Source: Pleomorphomonas sp. PLEO | GTDB taxonomy: Bacteria; Pseudomonadota; Alphaproteobacteria; Rhizobiales; Pleomorphomonadaceae | Length of the DNA: 39,341 nt | Assembly (NCBI RefSeq): GCF_041320595.1 | Contig: NZ_CP166625.1 | Span: 680,660 to 720,000, forward strand | Reading direction: 5' to 3' | Shown: positions 17,699 to 26,223 of the stretch, one piece after another | Layout of the letters: each line of letters starts with the position of its first letter | Position numbering within the stretch: position 1 is the first letter of the stretch | Program-made: the position numbers and the translations under genes | Notes under the pieces: generated by a model | Seen by the model: only the letters and a program-made list of their open reading frames with translations | Told to the model about the DNA's origin: nothing | Databases searched by the model: none

Positions 17699-19315
17699 AT
17701 GAGCTTCTTGCGCCTCTTCACCATTCTATTCGCGCTGATCGTCAGTTTTCAGCCGGCACTTGCCAGCCGCATCGCCGACGCCGACCTTTCGTCCCGCGTT
17801 ACGGCTCTCGGTGCCGGTAGCTTCGACGATCTGGAGAAGGCCATCGCCAATCTTGCCGCCACCGGCGACGATCGTGTGCCGGCTATTCTCGATCGGCTCG
17901 GCAACGGCGAATTGACGGTGCGCAAGGCCGATGGCCGGGTGTTCTTTGCCGACAAAGCCGGTACCGACTTTCGCCTCACAGATCCGGCGACCGGCGCCGA
18001 TGCCGGGCTGGCGCCCAAGGCGACCGTCGAGAAGGTGAAGGTCAACAATCGCATCCGTCGCGCCATCGCTTCGGCGGTGGGCGCATTGACACTGATGAAC
18101 CCCGACCCGGCTGTACGTCGCGCCGCCGCCGAGGCGGTGATGAAATCGGCCGACGTTGCCGCCCTTCCCGTGTTGGAGCAGGCAATCGCCGCCGAGACCG
18201 TCGCCGATGTCCGCGCCGCGATGGTGGCGGCGCGCGCCACGGCGCTGCTCGCATCCGACGCGCCGGAGGCCGACAAGGTAACTGCCATCGCCGCCATTGC
18301 CGATCTCGGCAGCCGCGATGCTCTCGGCTTCCTGTCCGGCTACACGGCCACCGAAGGCGCCGTTGGCGATGCCGCGCGCAAGGCGGCGGCGGTCATCCAA
18401 AGCCGGCTTATGCTTTGGGATGTCGGCCAGAACCTCTGGTACGGCCTGTCGCTCGGCTCGGTGCTGCTGCTCGCCGCCATCGGACTTGCCATCACCTTCG
18501 GGGTGATGGGCGTCATCAACATGGCGCATGGCGAGATGGTGATGCTGGGGGCCTACGCCACCTTCACGGTGCAGGAGGTGATTCGGACTTCTTGGCCTGA
18601 TCTGTTCGATTATTCGCTGTTCATCGCCCTGCCGGTTGCCTTTTTAACGGCCGCTCTCGCCGGCATTCTGATCGAACGGCTGGTCATTCGCTGGCTTTAT
18701 GGCCGGCCGCTCGAAACGCTGCTTGCCACTTGGGGCGTATCCCTCATCCTGCAGCAGGCGGTGCGCTCGCTTTATGGGGCCAATAATCGCGAGGTCGGCA
18801 ATCCCTCGTGGATGTCCGGCTCGTTCTCCATGGGCGACATCCAGATCACTTGGACACGCCTCTGGATCATCCTGTTTGCGATCGCCGTATTTCTGGCGCT
18901 GATCGCCGTTCTCAAACGCACCCGGCTTGGTCTTGAGATGCGCGCGGTGACGCAGAACCGGCAGATGGCCGCCGCTGTCGGCATTCGAACCCCACTGGTC
19001 GATGCGCTGACCTTTGGCCTCGGCTCGGGTATCGCCGGTCTTGCCGGCGTGGCGCTCAGCCAGATCGACAATGTGTCGCCCAACCTCGGGCGCGGCTACA
19101 TCATCGACAGCTTCATGGTGGTGGTGTTCGGCGGTGTCGGTAATCTCTGGGGTACGCTGGTCGGCGCGTTGACGCTCGGTGTCGCCAACAAGATGCTGGA
19201 GCCTTATGCCGGGGCCGTTCTCGGCAAGATCATCCTGTTGGTCGCGATCATCCTGTTCATCCAGAAACGGCCGCGCGGCCTGTTCGCTCTGAAGGGTCGG
19301 GCGGTGGAAGCATGA
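17699..19315 (+). CDS. urtB: Urea ABC transporter permease UrtB
   Basis: 538-residue inner-membrane permease of the LivH type. The ATG at 17699 opens on a signal peptide (FLRLFTILFALIVSFQPALA), matching UrtB proteins, so the longer in-frame reading from 17567 is rejected. Residues about 24-235 form the extra N-terminal periplasmic domain that distinguishes UrtB from ordinary LivH: an alpha-helical, HEAT-like alanine-rich region. The membrane part starts near residue 240 with YGLSLGSVLLLAAIGLAITF and contains the LivH signature NMAHGEMVMLGAY, and later GLGSGIAGLAGVALSQ. Its ribosome-binding site is weak (GGAACGGAC). The stop overlaps the urtC start by four bases (ATGA). It pairs with UrtC to form the urea translocation pathway. 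Confidence 0.95.
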   Translation: MSFLRLFTILFALIVSFQPALASRIADADLSSRVTALGAGSFDDLEKAIANLAATGDDRVPAILDRLGNGELTVRKADGRVFFADKAGTDFRLTDPATGADAGLAPKATVEKVKVNNRIRRAIASAVGALTLMNPDPAVRRAAAEAVMKSADVAALPVLEQAIAAETVADVRAAMVAARATALLASDAPEADKVTAIAAIADLGSRDALGFLSGYTATEGAVGDAARKAAAVIQSRLMLWDVGQNLWYGLSLGSVLLLAAIGLAITFGVMGVINMAHGEMVMLGAYATFTVQEVIRTSWPDLFDYSLFIALPVAFLTAALAGILIERLVIRWLYGRPLETLLATWGVSLILQQAVRSLYGANNREVGNPSWMSGSFSMGDIQITWTRLWIILFAIAVFLALIAVLKRTRLGLEMRAVTQNRQMAAAVGIRTPLVDALTFGLGSGIAGLAGVALSQIDNVSPNLGRGYIIDSFMVVVFGGVGNLWGTLVGALTLGVANKMLEPYAGAVLGKIILLVAIILFIQKRPRGLFALKGRAVEA

Positions 19316-20457
19316 TCACCACATTTCTCATCGACAGCCTCGATCGGCGCGGACGCATCGTGGTCGGCCTGCTCGTGGCGCTCGCTTTGCTGGTGCCGGC
19401 GGGCAACCTTCTGGTGCCGGAGGCAAATGTCTTCCACGTGTCGACCTACCAGCTCACCCTTTGCGGCAAGTATCTTACCTACGCCTTGCTGGCGCTGTCC
19501 GTCGATCTCGTCTGGGGCTATTGCGGCATCCTATCGCTTGGTCACGGGGCCTTCTTCGCGCTCGGCGGCTATGCCATGGGCATGTATCTGATGCGGCAGA
19601 TCGGCACACGCGGCGTCTATGCCGATCCGGTGCTGCCCGATTTCATGGTGTTCCTCAACTGGAAGGAGCTGCCCTGGTTCTGGCAGGGCTTCGACATGGC
19701 CTGGTACGCCTGTCTGATGGTGATCCTGGTGCCGGGCATCATCGCCTTGCTGTTCGGCTGGCTGTCGTTCCGGAGCCGGGTCACCGGTGTCTATCTGTCC
19801 ATCATCACCCAGGCGCTCACCTATGCGCTGCTGCTCGCCTTCTTCCGCAACGACATGGGCTTCGGTGGCAATAATGGCCTTACCGATTTCAAGGACATCC
19901 TGGGCTTCCCGATCCAGGCGCCCGGCACCCGCGCGGTACTGTTCGCCGCTTCGGCACTGATGTTGGCGCTCGGCTTCATCGTCGCATCGGCGGTTGTCCG
20001 TTCCAAGCTCGGCAAGGTGCTGGTCGCCATTCGCGATGCCGAGAGCCGTACTCGATTCATCGGTTACCGTGTCGAGCACTACAAGCTGTTCGTCTGGACG
20101 CTGTCCGCCGTGATGGCGGGCATCGCCGGCGCGCTCTACGTGCCGCAGGTCGGCATCATCAATCCGTCCGAATTCGATCCCGCCGCATCCATCGAAGCGG
20201 TGATCTGGGTGGCGGTCGGCGGCCGGGGTACGCTGGTCGGTCCGCTGATCGGCGCCGTGGCCGTCAATTTCGGCAAGACTTGGTTCACCGGTGTTCTGCC
20301 CGAGGTTTGGCTCTACGCGCTCGGCGCTCTGTTCGTGGTGGTGACGCTGTTCCTGCCGCGCGGCATCGTCGGCCTGTGGGACAAGCTGGTTACTCGACGG
20401 GAGAAGCCGGCCAAGGAAGTGGATGGTTCCGGACGGCAGGCGGGAGAAGCAGCATGA
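19312..20457 (+). CDS. urtC: Urea ABC transporter permease UrtC
   Basis: 381-residue inner-membrane permease of the LivM type, partner of UrtB. It has about ten hydrophobic segments and the LivM motif ILSLGHGAFFALGGYAMGM near residue 75. GFGGNNGLTDF and the ABC-contact loop region AIRDAESRTRFIGY are also typical; the latter engages the UrtD/UrtE ATPases. VGIINPSEFDPAASIEAVIW and the VAVGGRGTLVGPLIGA stretch match UrtC. The ATG at 19312 lies within the urtB stop (ATGA), and the urtC stop in turn overlaps urtD (ATGA), so the three are translationally coupled. The charged C-terminus after GLWDKLVTRRE is cytoplasmic. Confidence 0.95.
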   Translation: MITTFLIDSLDRRGRIVVGLLVALALLVPAGNLLVPEANVFHVSTYQLTLCGKYLTYALLALSVDLVWGYCGILSLGHGAFFALGGYAMGMYLMRQIGTRGVYADPVLPDFMVFLNWKELPWFWQGFDMAWYACLMVILVPGIIALLFGWLSFRSRVTGVYLSIITQALTYALLLAFFRNDMGFGGNNGLTDFKDILGFPIQAPGTRAVLFAASALMLALGFIVASAVVRSKLGKVLVAIRDAESRTRFIGYRVEHYKLFVWTLSAVMAGIAGALYVPQVGIINPSEFDPAASIEAVIWVAVGGRGTLVGPLIGAVAVNFGKTWFTGVLPEVWLYALGALFVVVTLFLPRGIVGLWDKLVTRREKPAKEVDGSGRQAGEAA

Positions 20458-21206
20458 CCGATAAGGCGGAGGGCTCGCTGCTCTATCTCGACGACGTCTC
20501 GGTATCCTTCGATGGTTTCAGAGCGATCAATCGGTTGTCTCTGGTGCTGGAGCCGGGTGAAATGCGGGCTATCATCGGCCCCAACGGTGCCGGCAAGACC
20601 ACGATGATGGATATCATCACCGGCAAGACGCGGCCCGATGCGGGCGACGTGCTGTTCGATGGTTCCGTGGACCTCACGCGACTTGACGAGGCGGCCATTG
20701 CCAACCTCGGCATCGGTCGTAAATTCCAAAAGCCGACGGTGTTCGAAAGTCACAGCGTCGAGGACAACATCGCATTGGCGTTGAAGGGTCGGCGAGGCGC
20801 CTTTGCAGCGTTGTTCCACCGGCGTTCGGTCGCCGAGCAGGAGCGCATCGACGCGCTGCTCGCCACCATCCGTCTCGCCGACAAGCGCGATCTTCTCGCC
20901 GCTAGGCTGTCGCACGGCCAGAAACAGTGGCTGGAAATCGGCATGCTGCTCGCGCAGGAACCTCGGCTTCTTCTGGTCGACGAGCCGGCTGCCGGCATGA
21001 CCGACGCCGAGACGGCGGAAACGGCGATCCTTCTCAAGGAGATTGCCAAGACGCAGTCGGTGGTGGTGGTCGAACACGACATGACCTTTGTTAGGGCGCT
21101 TGGCGTCAAGGTAACGGTTCTGCACGAGGGCTCGGTGCTGGCCGAGGGCTCGCTCGATGCCGTGTCGGCCAACCCAAAGGTGATCGAGGTCTACCTCGGG
21201 CGGTGA
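20454..21206 (+). CDS. urtD: Urea ABC transporter ATP-binding protein UrtD
   Basis: 250-residue cytoplasmic ABC ATPase of the LivG type. The ATG at 20454 overlaps the urtC stop by four bases and has a CGGGAGAAG ribosome-binding site; earlier in-frame starts lie inside urtC and are rejected. Walker A is GPNGAGKTT (residues 42-50), the signature is LSHGQ (152-156) and Walker B is LLLVDEP (172-178). LSHGQ in place of LSGGQ is normal for UrtD and LivG-like subunits. The switch histidine is in VVVEHDMTFV. IGRKFQKPTVFESHSVEDN is typical of UrtD. It works as a heterodimer with UrtE, powering urea uptake. Confidence 0.95.
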   Translation: MTDKAEGSLLYLDDVSVSFDGFRAINRLSLVLEPGEMRAIIGPNGAGKTTMMDIITGKTRPDAGDVLFDGSVDLTRLDEAAIANLGIGRKFQKPTVFESHSVEDNIALALKGRRGAFAALFHRRSVAEQERIDALLATIRLADKRDLLAARLSHGQKQWLEIGMLLAQEPRLLLVDEPAAGMTDAETAETAILLKEIAKTQSVVVVEHDMTFVRALGVKVTVLHEGSVLAEGSLDAVSANPKVIEVYLGR

Positions 21207-21219
21207 AGGAACGGAGACT

Positions 21220-21915
21220 ATGCTGAACGTTGAAGCCGTCGATCTCCACTACGGTGCTGCCCAGGCGCTGCGAAAAGTGTCGTTGTCCGCCACCGCGGGG
21301 CGCGTCACCGCGGTGCTCGGCCGCAACGGCGTCGGCAAGACCTCCCTGATGCGGGCCATTGCCGGGCTGCAGTCGATCTCACACGGGGCGATCCGCCTCG
21401 ATGGCGATGATCTCGTCGGCCTTTCACCCTACGAGCGGGTACGGCGCGGTGTCGCCATCGTTCCGCAGGGGCGTGAAATCTTTCCCTTGCTGACAGTCGA
21501 AGAGAACCTCCAGACCGGCTTTGCCACGCTGAAGCGTGTCGACCGCTATGTGCCGGATATGGTCTACGACCTCTTTCCGGTCCTGAAGGACATGCTGCGC
21601 CGGCGTGGCGGCGATCTTTCCGGTGGCCAGCAGCAGCAGCTCGCCATTGGCCGAGCGCTGGTAACGCGGCCGCGCCTCCTCGTCCTTGATGAGCCGACCG
21701 AGGGAATCCAGCCGTCAATTATCAAGGACATCGGCCACGCCATCACGTTTCTGCGCCGGCAGGGCGACATGGCCATTGTTCTGGTGGAACAGTATTTCGA
21801 CTTCGCCAAAGACCTCGCCGACGATTTTGTCGTCATGGAGCGCGGCGAGGTGGTGATGGCAGGCAGTCGTGACAGCATGGACGAAGAGGCCGTCCGCGGC
21901 AAAATAGCCGTCTGA
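21220..21915 (+). CDS. urtE: Urea ABC transporter ATP-binding protein UrtE
   Basis: 231-residue cytoplasmic ABC ATPase of the LivF type. Walker A is GRNGVGKTS (residues 34-42), the signature LSGGQ (133-137) and Walker B LLVLDEP (153-159); the segment TEGIQPSIIKDIG following Walker B is characteristic of UrtE. The switch region is VLVEQYFDFA, with glutamine in the place of the usual histidine, as in many LivF-type subunits. The ATG at 21220 follows GGAACGGAG 13 bases after urtD. It closes urtABCDE. In many bacteria ure genes follow, but here the next gene is an Rrf2 regulator. No terminator is evident in 21916-22032. Confidence 0.95.
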   Translation: MLNVEAVDLHYGAAQALRKVSLSATAGRVTAVLGRNGVGKTSLMRAIAGLQSISHGAIRLDGDDLVGLSPYERVRRGVAIVPQGREIFPLLTVEENLQTGFATLKRVDRYVPDMVYDLFPVLKDMLRRRGGDLSGGQQQQLAIGRALVTRPRLLVLDEPTEGIQPSIIKDIGHAITFLRRQGDMAIVLVEQYFDFAKDLADDFVVMERGEVVMAGSRDSMDEEAVRGKIAV

Positions 21916-22032
21916 ACGACCGGCGCGGTGGCAGCAATCCTGTCCGTTCGGGTGGGTGGTCTTGAAAAACTGCCTTAGGCGTGCGATTTCCTCCCAGGAT
22001 ATCCCGACGCAAGCGGAAGCCGGGGAGGCGGT

Positions 22033-22527
22033 ATGCGACTGACCAGCTATTCCAACTATTCGCTGCGTGTGCTCCTGGCCGCCGCCGCCCGTTCGCCGCG
22101 CCTGACCACCATCCGCGAGGTGGCCGAGGCTTTCGATCTGCCACAATCACACCTCGTCAAGTGTGTCCATCAGCTCGGTACCTGGGGCTATCTTGAAACC
22201 GTGCGCGGCAATCGAGGTGGCTTCCGCCTCAAGCGATCGGCTGCATCGGTGTCGATCGGCGAAGTCGTTCGCCGGACCGAGGATGGTCTGTCGATCGTGG
22301 AATGTCTCGATCCGGAAACCAACACATGTCCGCTGACCGATCGCTGCCGGATGAGTCAGGTGTTGCGGCGGGCTACCGACGCGTTCCTCGACGTGCTTGA
22401 CCGGCTGACGCTCGCCGATGTTGCCGGCAACGAGGCGGAGTTCCGAGCGCTGCTCGACGGGGTCGATCAGGCCCGACCTATTTCCGCGGTTGGTTGTGTG
22501 GCCGAGCCGTTCGCTGTCCGCGCCTGA
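22033..22527 (+). CDS. Rrf2 family Fe-S transcriptional regulator (NsrR-like)
   Basis: 164-residue Rrf2 regulator. The winged helix-turn-helix begins at the N-terminus (MRLTSYSNYSLRVLLAAA) with the wing RGNRGGFRL. Three cysteines in the cluster loop (Cys91, Cys99, Cys105; C-x7-C-x5-C, with TCPLTDRC) match the NsrR-like layout that binds an iron-sulfur cluster and responds to nitric oxide, although other Rrf2 ligands are possible. A GGGGAGGCGG ribosome-binding site precedes ATG 22033. It follows urtE by 117 bases in the same direction and faces a second Rrf2 gene tail to tail, 46 bases apart. Since cytochrome bd is a common NO-tolerant oxidase, control of the neighbouring cyd genes is plausible but inferred. 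Confidence 0.92.
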   Translation: MRLTSYSNYSLRVLLAAAARSPRLTTIREVAEAFDLPQSHLVKCVHQLGTWGYLETVRGNRGGFRLKRSAASVSIGEVVRRTEDGLSIVECLDPETNTCPLTDRCRMSQVLRRATDAFLDVLDRLTLADVAGNEAEFRALLDGVDQARPISAVGCVAEPFAVRA

Positions 22528-22573
22528 AGGGTTGTTTCGGAGCGTATACTCGCCAGCAAGCTTGCCTTGGCTG

Positions 22574-22990
22574 CTAGGCGGATTTCAGCGCCTGCGCGTG
22601 GTCATGGTCGATGAGGATGTCGGCAACGGAGATTGCCGCCAGTTCATCCCGCATCGCCCGGTAGGCATCGGCACAAACTCCGGCTAACGGACAGCTATCG
22701 CAGGCTCGCGTATCGGCGCGCCCACAGATGCGCATGTCATCCTCGGGCTCGAACAGGTCGATGACCGATAACACCGAAATTTTGGCGGCGGGCCGGCCGA
22801 GACGATAGCCGCCGCCGCGCCCGCGACGGCCAACCAGCAGGCCGGCGCGAGCGAGCGCGTTGCAGGATCGGATGACGCGTGCCTCGGGCATGCCGAGCCG
22901 GCTGGCCATTTCAGGCAATGTTATCGCCTCGCCATCGACGCATATCATCAAAATACGAAGGGCGCCGTGGGTCACAGCATTGATTTTCAT
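22574..22990 (-). CDS. Rrf2 family Fe-S transcriptional regulator, four-cysteine variant
   Basis: 138-residue Rrf2 regulator on the minus strand, divergent from cydABX. The helix-turn-helix and wing are intact (LPEMASRLGMPEARVIRSC and GRGRGGGYRLGRP). The cluster loop has four cysteines, Cys89, Cys97, Cys100 and Cys106 (C-x7-C-x2-C-x5-C), one more than in the neighbouring Rrf2 gene, and Cys43 lies in the recognition helix. The start at 22990 has a TTTGGAGGAAGG ribosome-binding site. Its position, sharing an upstream region with cydA, makes it the better candidate for direct cyd control. The specific signal (NO, oxygen, iron or redox) cannot be read from sequence. Confidence 0.9.
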   Translation of the reverse strand: MKINAVTHGALRILMICVDGEAITLPEMASRLGMPEARVIRSCNALARAGLLVGRRGRGGGYRLGRPAAKISVLSVIDLFEPEDDMRICGRADTRACDSCPLAGVCADAYRAMRDELAAISVADILIDHDHAQALKSA

Positions 22991-23314
22991 GGCGACCTTC
23001 CTCCAAAGGTATATTGACTGTATAGCTTTATATCGATAGTTCTGTCCATGTCGATTGCCGGGCGGGGAGCTGCCGGCGGTCAGCCGGTGTCAAAGCCGGA
23101 CACGGGGGTTGCAAAGATGATGGTCGTTCATGCCGTCGCTATCGGTGGTTGCCGCCGGAAGCGCACGGTTGACTCTGTCTGCCCGCCCTCCGAATCGATG
23201 AGTTCTGCCTCCCGCCGGCCTGCCGGCGACGCGGCGAGCGCTTGAGGAAGAACGTGGCGGTTCGAACGCGACAGGTGTTCGCGGGCCGCCTTCGCTGAGA
23301 GGATGTCGGCCATC
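22991..23314. promoter_or_regulatory. Divergent control region, Rrf2 / cydA
   Basis: No gene is supported here. Positions 23008-23041 are an AT-rich island in GC-rich DNA, containing TATATTGACTGTATAG and TTTATATCGATAG, close to the Rrf2 start; this is the best candidate for promoter and operator sequences. TTGACT at 23014-23019 could be a plus-strand -35. Further down, CGCCGG (23213-23218) / CCGGCG (23223-23228) forms a small hairpin in what would be the cydA leader. No FNR/FixK box (TTGAT-N4-ATCAA) was seen. Confidence 0.4.
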
Positions 23315-24898
23315 ATGTTCGATCAGACATTCGTGGAGTTGTCGCGCTGGCAATTCGCCGCCACGGCAATGTACCACTTCATTTTCGTGCCGCTGACGCT
23401 GGGGCTCGCCTGGCTGCTTGTCATCATGGAAACCGTCTATGTGATGACCGGCAAGGAAATCTACCGGGACATGACGAAATTCTGGGGCAAGTTGTTTGGT
23501 ATCAACTTCGCCCTCGGCGTCACGACCGGCCTGACCATGGAGTTCCAGTTCGGAACCAACTGGTCTTATTACTCGCATTACGTCGGCGATATTTTCGGAG
23601 CGCCGCTGGCCATTGAAGGTCTGATGGCCTTCTTCCTCGAATCGACGTTCGTCGGTCTGTTCTTCCTCGGTTGGGAAAAGCTCAGCCGGCGCCAGCATCT
23701 GGGCGTCACCTTCCTGACGGCGCTCGGCTCAAACTTGTCAGCTCTTTGGATTCTGGTCGCCAACGGCTGGATGCAGAACCCGGTCGGCTCCATGTTTTCG
23801 CCCGAGACGATGCGCATGGAGATGCAGTCCTTTTCAGAGGTGCTGTTCAATCCAGTCGCCCAAGTGAAGTTCGTCCACACCGTCGCCGCCGGCTACACCA
23901 CTGCGTCGATGTTCGTGCTCGGCATTTCCTCTTGGTACCTCCTCAAGGGCCGTGACGTTGCTTTCGCCAAGCGCTCGTTCGCCGTCGCCGCCGGTTTCGG
24001 CCTCGCTGCTTGCCTTTCTGTGATCGTGCTCGGTGATGAGAGCGGCTATGAACTCGGCGATGTGCAGAGGGTCAAGCTCGCTGCCATTGAGGGCGAGTGG
24101 GAAACCCAGCCCGCTCCGGCTCCTTTCAACCTGATCGGTTTCCCCTCTCAGGAAGAGAAGGTCACCCGCGGGGCGATCGAGATCCCCTATGCTCTCGGCC
24201 TCATCGCCACTCGGTCGCTGGACAAGCCTGTGCATGGCCTTAACGACCTGCGCGAAGAGCACCTTGCGCGTATCCGTTCCGGTCAGGAGGGCTACGCGGC
24301 GATGATGAAGATCCGCGCTGGCGACACCACGCCGGAAACGCGCACCGTCTTCGATGCCCACTCCAAGGACATCGGCTTCGGGCTTCTGCTCAAGCAGTTC
24401 GTCGAAGACCCGGCCACCGCCACCGAACAGCAGATTCAGGCCGCCGCCGACAGCACGATCCCCAAGGTATGGCCGCTGTTCTGGGCCTTCCGCTTCATGG
24501 TCGGCTTCGGCTTCGTCATGCTGATCATCTTCGGCTCGGCGTTCTATGTCAGTGCGCGGCGCAGCCATGAGAAGAATCGCTGGTTGCTCAGGGCGGCGCT
24601 GTTTGCCATCCCGCTGCCATGGCTTGCCTGCGAACTCGGCTGGTTCGTCGCCGAATTCGGTCGTCAGCCTTGGGCGATTGGTGAGGTGCTTCCGACCTTC
24701 CTCGGTACGTCCAGCCTCACCACGACCGACCTGATCTTCTCGCTGACCGGTTTCCTGGTGCTCTACACCGGCCTGCTGATCGTCGAGGCCTATCTGATGT
24801 TCAAGTTCGCCCGCCTCGGCCCGAGTTCGCTCGGTACCGGCCGCTATCATTTCGAGACGCAGACCCCAACATCGATCCGCGTCTCGGCGGCAGAATGA
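23315..24898 (+). CDS. cydA: Cytochrome bd ubiquinol oxidase subunit I
   Basis: Haem-bearing subunit of the high-affinity quinol oxidase cytochrome bd, inner membrane. ATG 23315 (527 residues) is preferred to the in-frame ATG 23303, because the GAGAGG ribosome-binding site abuts 23303 but lies about a dozen bases before 23315, and because [22 protein letters not shown] aligns with the usual CydA start. His21 (AMYHF) corresponds to the haem b595 ligand and His188 ([10 protein letters not shown]) to a haem b558 ligand. [13 protein letters not shown] has the two conserved proton-path glutamates. The quinol-binding Q-loop is of the long, E. coli-like type. [16 protein letters not shown] is the family signature. 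It is followed by cydB after ten bases. Confidence 0.96.
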   Translation: MFDQTFVELSRWQFAATAMYHFIFVPLTLGLAWLLVIMETVYVMTGKEIYRDMTKFWGKLFGINFALGVTTGLTMEFQFGTNWSYYSHYVGDIFGAPLAIEGLMAFFLESTFVGLFFLGWEKLSRRQHLGVTFLTALGSNLSALWILVANGWMQNPVGSMFSPETMRMEMQSFSEVLFNPVAQVKFVHTVAAGYTTASMFVLGISSWYLLKGRDVAFAKRSFAVAAGFGLAACLSVIVLGDESGYELGDVQRVKLAAIEGEWETQPAPAPFNLIGFPSQEEKVTRGAIEIPYALGLIATRSLDKPVHGLNDLREEHLARIRSGQEGYAAMMKIRAGDTTPETRTVFDAHSKDIGFGLLLKQFVEDPATATEQQIQAAADSTIPKVWPLFWAFRFMVGFGFVMLIIFGSAFYVSARRSHEKNRWLLRAALFAIPLPWLACELGWFVAEFGRQPWAIGEVLPTFLGTSSLTTTDLIFSLTGFLVLYTGLLIVEAYLMFKFARLGPSSLGTGRYHFETQTPTSIRVSAAE

Positions 24899-24908
24899 GG
24901 AGACCGCC

Positions 24909-26060
24909 ATGTTCGACTATGAAACGCTGAAGTTTATCTGGTGGATCCTCGTCGGCGCGCTGCTGATAGGCTTCGCCATCACTGACGGTATGGACATGGG
25001 CGTCGGTTCGCTCCTGCCCTTTATCGCCAAGACCGATGCCGAGCGGCGCATTGCCATCAACACCGTCGGCCCGCACTGGGACGGCAATCAGGTGTGGCTG
25101 ATCACCGCTGGCGGCGCCCTGTTCGCCGCTTGGCCGATGGTCTATGCCGCTGCCTTCTCCGGCTTCTACATGGCCATGCTCCTGGTGCTGTTTGCGCTGT
25201 TCTTCCGGCCGGTCGGCTTCGACTACCGCTCGAAGCTCGACAATCCGAAGTGGCGTTCGACCTGGGATTGGGCCTTGTTTGCCGGCGGAGCCATCCCGGC
25301 GCTGATCTTCGGCGTCGCTTTCGGTAACCTTTTGCAGGGCGTACCCTTCCACCTCGACGAGATCCTGCGCGCCCACTACCAGGGCTCGTTCATCTTCGCC
25401 CTCCTGCCGCTGCTCAACCCCTTCGCGCTTCTAGCGGGTGTCATTTCGCTCGGCATGCTGGTCGTGCACGGGGCCGTCTGGCTTCAGCTTCGTGCCTCCG
25501 GTGTCGTGGCGGCGCGGTCGCAAGCATTGGTCGTTCGGCTGGCACCGGTGATCGCCCTGCTGTTTGCCGTGGCCGGTGTTTGGGTCTGGCTCGGCATCGA
25601 CGGCTATCGCATCGTGTCGCAGCCACCGCTCGATGCCCTGCCCAACCCGCTTGGCAAGCAGGTCGTGGTAGCGCCGGGGGCTTGGTTCGACATCTATGCG
25701 AAGATGCCGATCACCATCCTGGCACCGGCGATCGGTCTCATCGGGCCGCTGTTGACTGCTCTTCTCGCGAAGGCCAGCCGTCCCGGGATCGCCTTCGTGA
25801 CGTCGGCGCTCGGCATCGCCGGTATCATCGGTACCGCCGGTTTGTCGATGTTCCCCTTCGTGATGCCATCGAGCCTCGACCCCAACTCCAGCCTGACCAT
25901 GTGGGACGCCACGTCCAGTCACCTGACGCTCAACGTCATGTTCTGGGCAGTCATCATCTTCTTGCCGATCGTGCTCGCCTATACCGTCTGGTGTTACTGG
26001 CGGATGTGGGGTCGCGTTACGGCGGAAGACATCGACGCTCGCTCGCATTCGGCTTACTGA
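24909..26060 (+). CDS. cydB: Cytochrome bd ubiquinol oxidase subunit II
   Basis: 383-residue integral membrane partner of CydA, with eight or nine hydrophobic segments. The N-terminus FDYETLKFIWWILVGALLIGF followed by TDGMDMGVGSLLPF and the segment NTVGPHWDGNQVWLI are diagnostic of CydB. The latter, GPxWDGNEVW-like, is the family signature, with Gln in place of the more common Glu. PFVMPSSLDPNSSLTMWDA and SSHLTLNVMF near the C-terminus are also typical. A GAGGAGA ribosome-binding site lies between cydA and cydB. The gene is followed 16 bases later by the small subunit gene cydX. Confidence 0.96.
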   Translation: MFDYETLKFIWWILVGALLIGFAITDGMDMGVGSLLPFIAKTDAERRIAINTVGPHWDGNQVWLITAGGALFAAWPMVYAAAFSGFYMAMLLVLFALFFRPVGFDYRSKLDNPKWRSTWDWALFAGGAIPALIFGVAFGNLLQGVPFHLDEILRAHYQGSFIFALLPLLNPFALLAGVISLGMLVVHGAVWLQLRASGVVAARSQALVVRLAPVIALLFAVAGVWVWLGIDGYRIVSQPPLDALPNPLGKQVVVAPGAWFDIYAKMPITILAPAIGLIGPLLTALLAKASRPGIAFVTSALGIAGIIGTAGLSMFPFVMPSSLDPNSSLTMWDATSSHLTLNVMFWAVIIFLPIVLAYTVWCYWRMWGRVTAEDIDARSHSAY

Positions 26061-26076
26061 CAGAGGAGAACCGACA

Positions 26077-26187
26077 ATGTGGTATTTTGCCTGGATCCTT
26101 GGCGTCACAGCCGCGGCTGCGATTGGTGTGATCAACGTCATGTGGTTCGAATTCCAGGACGGCCTCGATATCGACGCCTCCAAATGA
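26077..26187 (+). CDS. cydX: Cytochrome bd small subunit CydX
   Basis: A 36-residue ORF, too short for most gene finders, immediately after cydB. It begins MWYFAWILGV, the hallmark of CydX, and is a single transmembrane helix (about residues 4-23) ending NVMWFEFQ, followed by an acidic tail. CydX (with the YbgT-family) packs against CydA and is needed for stable haem insertion and oxidase activity in enterobacteria and Brucella. A strong AGAGGAG ribosome-binding site lies seven bases upstream of the ATG. Spacing shows it is the third gene of cydABX. A strong terminator follows eight bases after the stop. Confidence 0.95.
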   Translation: MWYFAWILGVTAAAAIGVINVMWFEFQDGLDIDASK

Positions 26188-26195
26188 CCAATCCA

Positions 26196-26221
26196 GCGCG
26201 GCGGGTGACCGCCGCGCTTTT
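26196..26221 (+). terminator. Intrinsic terminator of cydABX
   Basis: GCGCGGCGG (26196-26204), loop GTGA, and CCGCCGCGC (26209-26217) form a perfect nine-pair stem followed by TTTT. It lies eight bases after the cydX stop. Confidence 0.92.
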
Positions 26222-26223
26222 CA

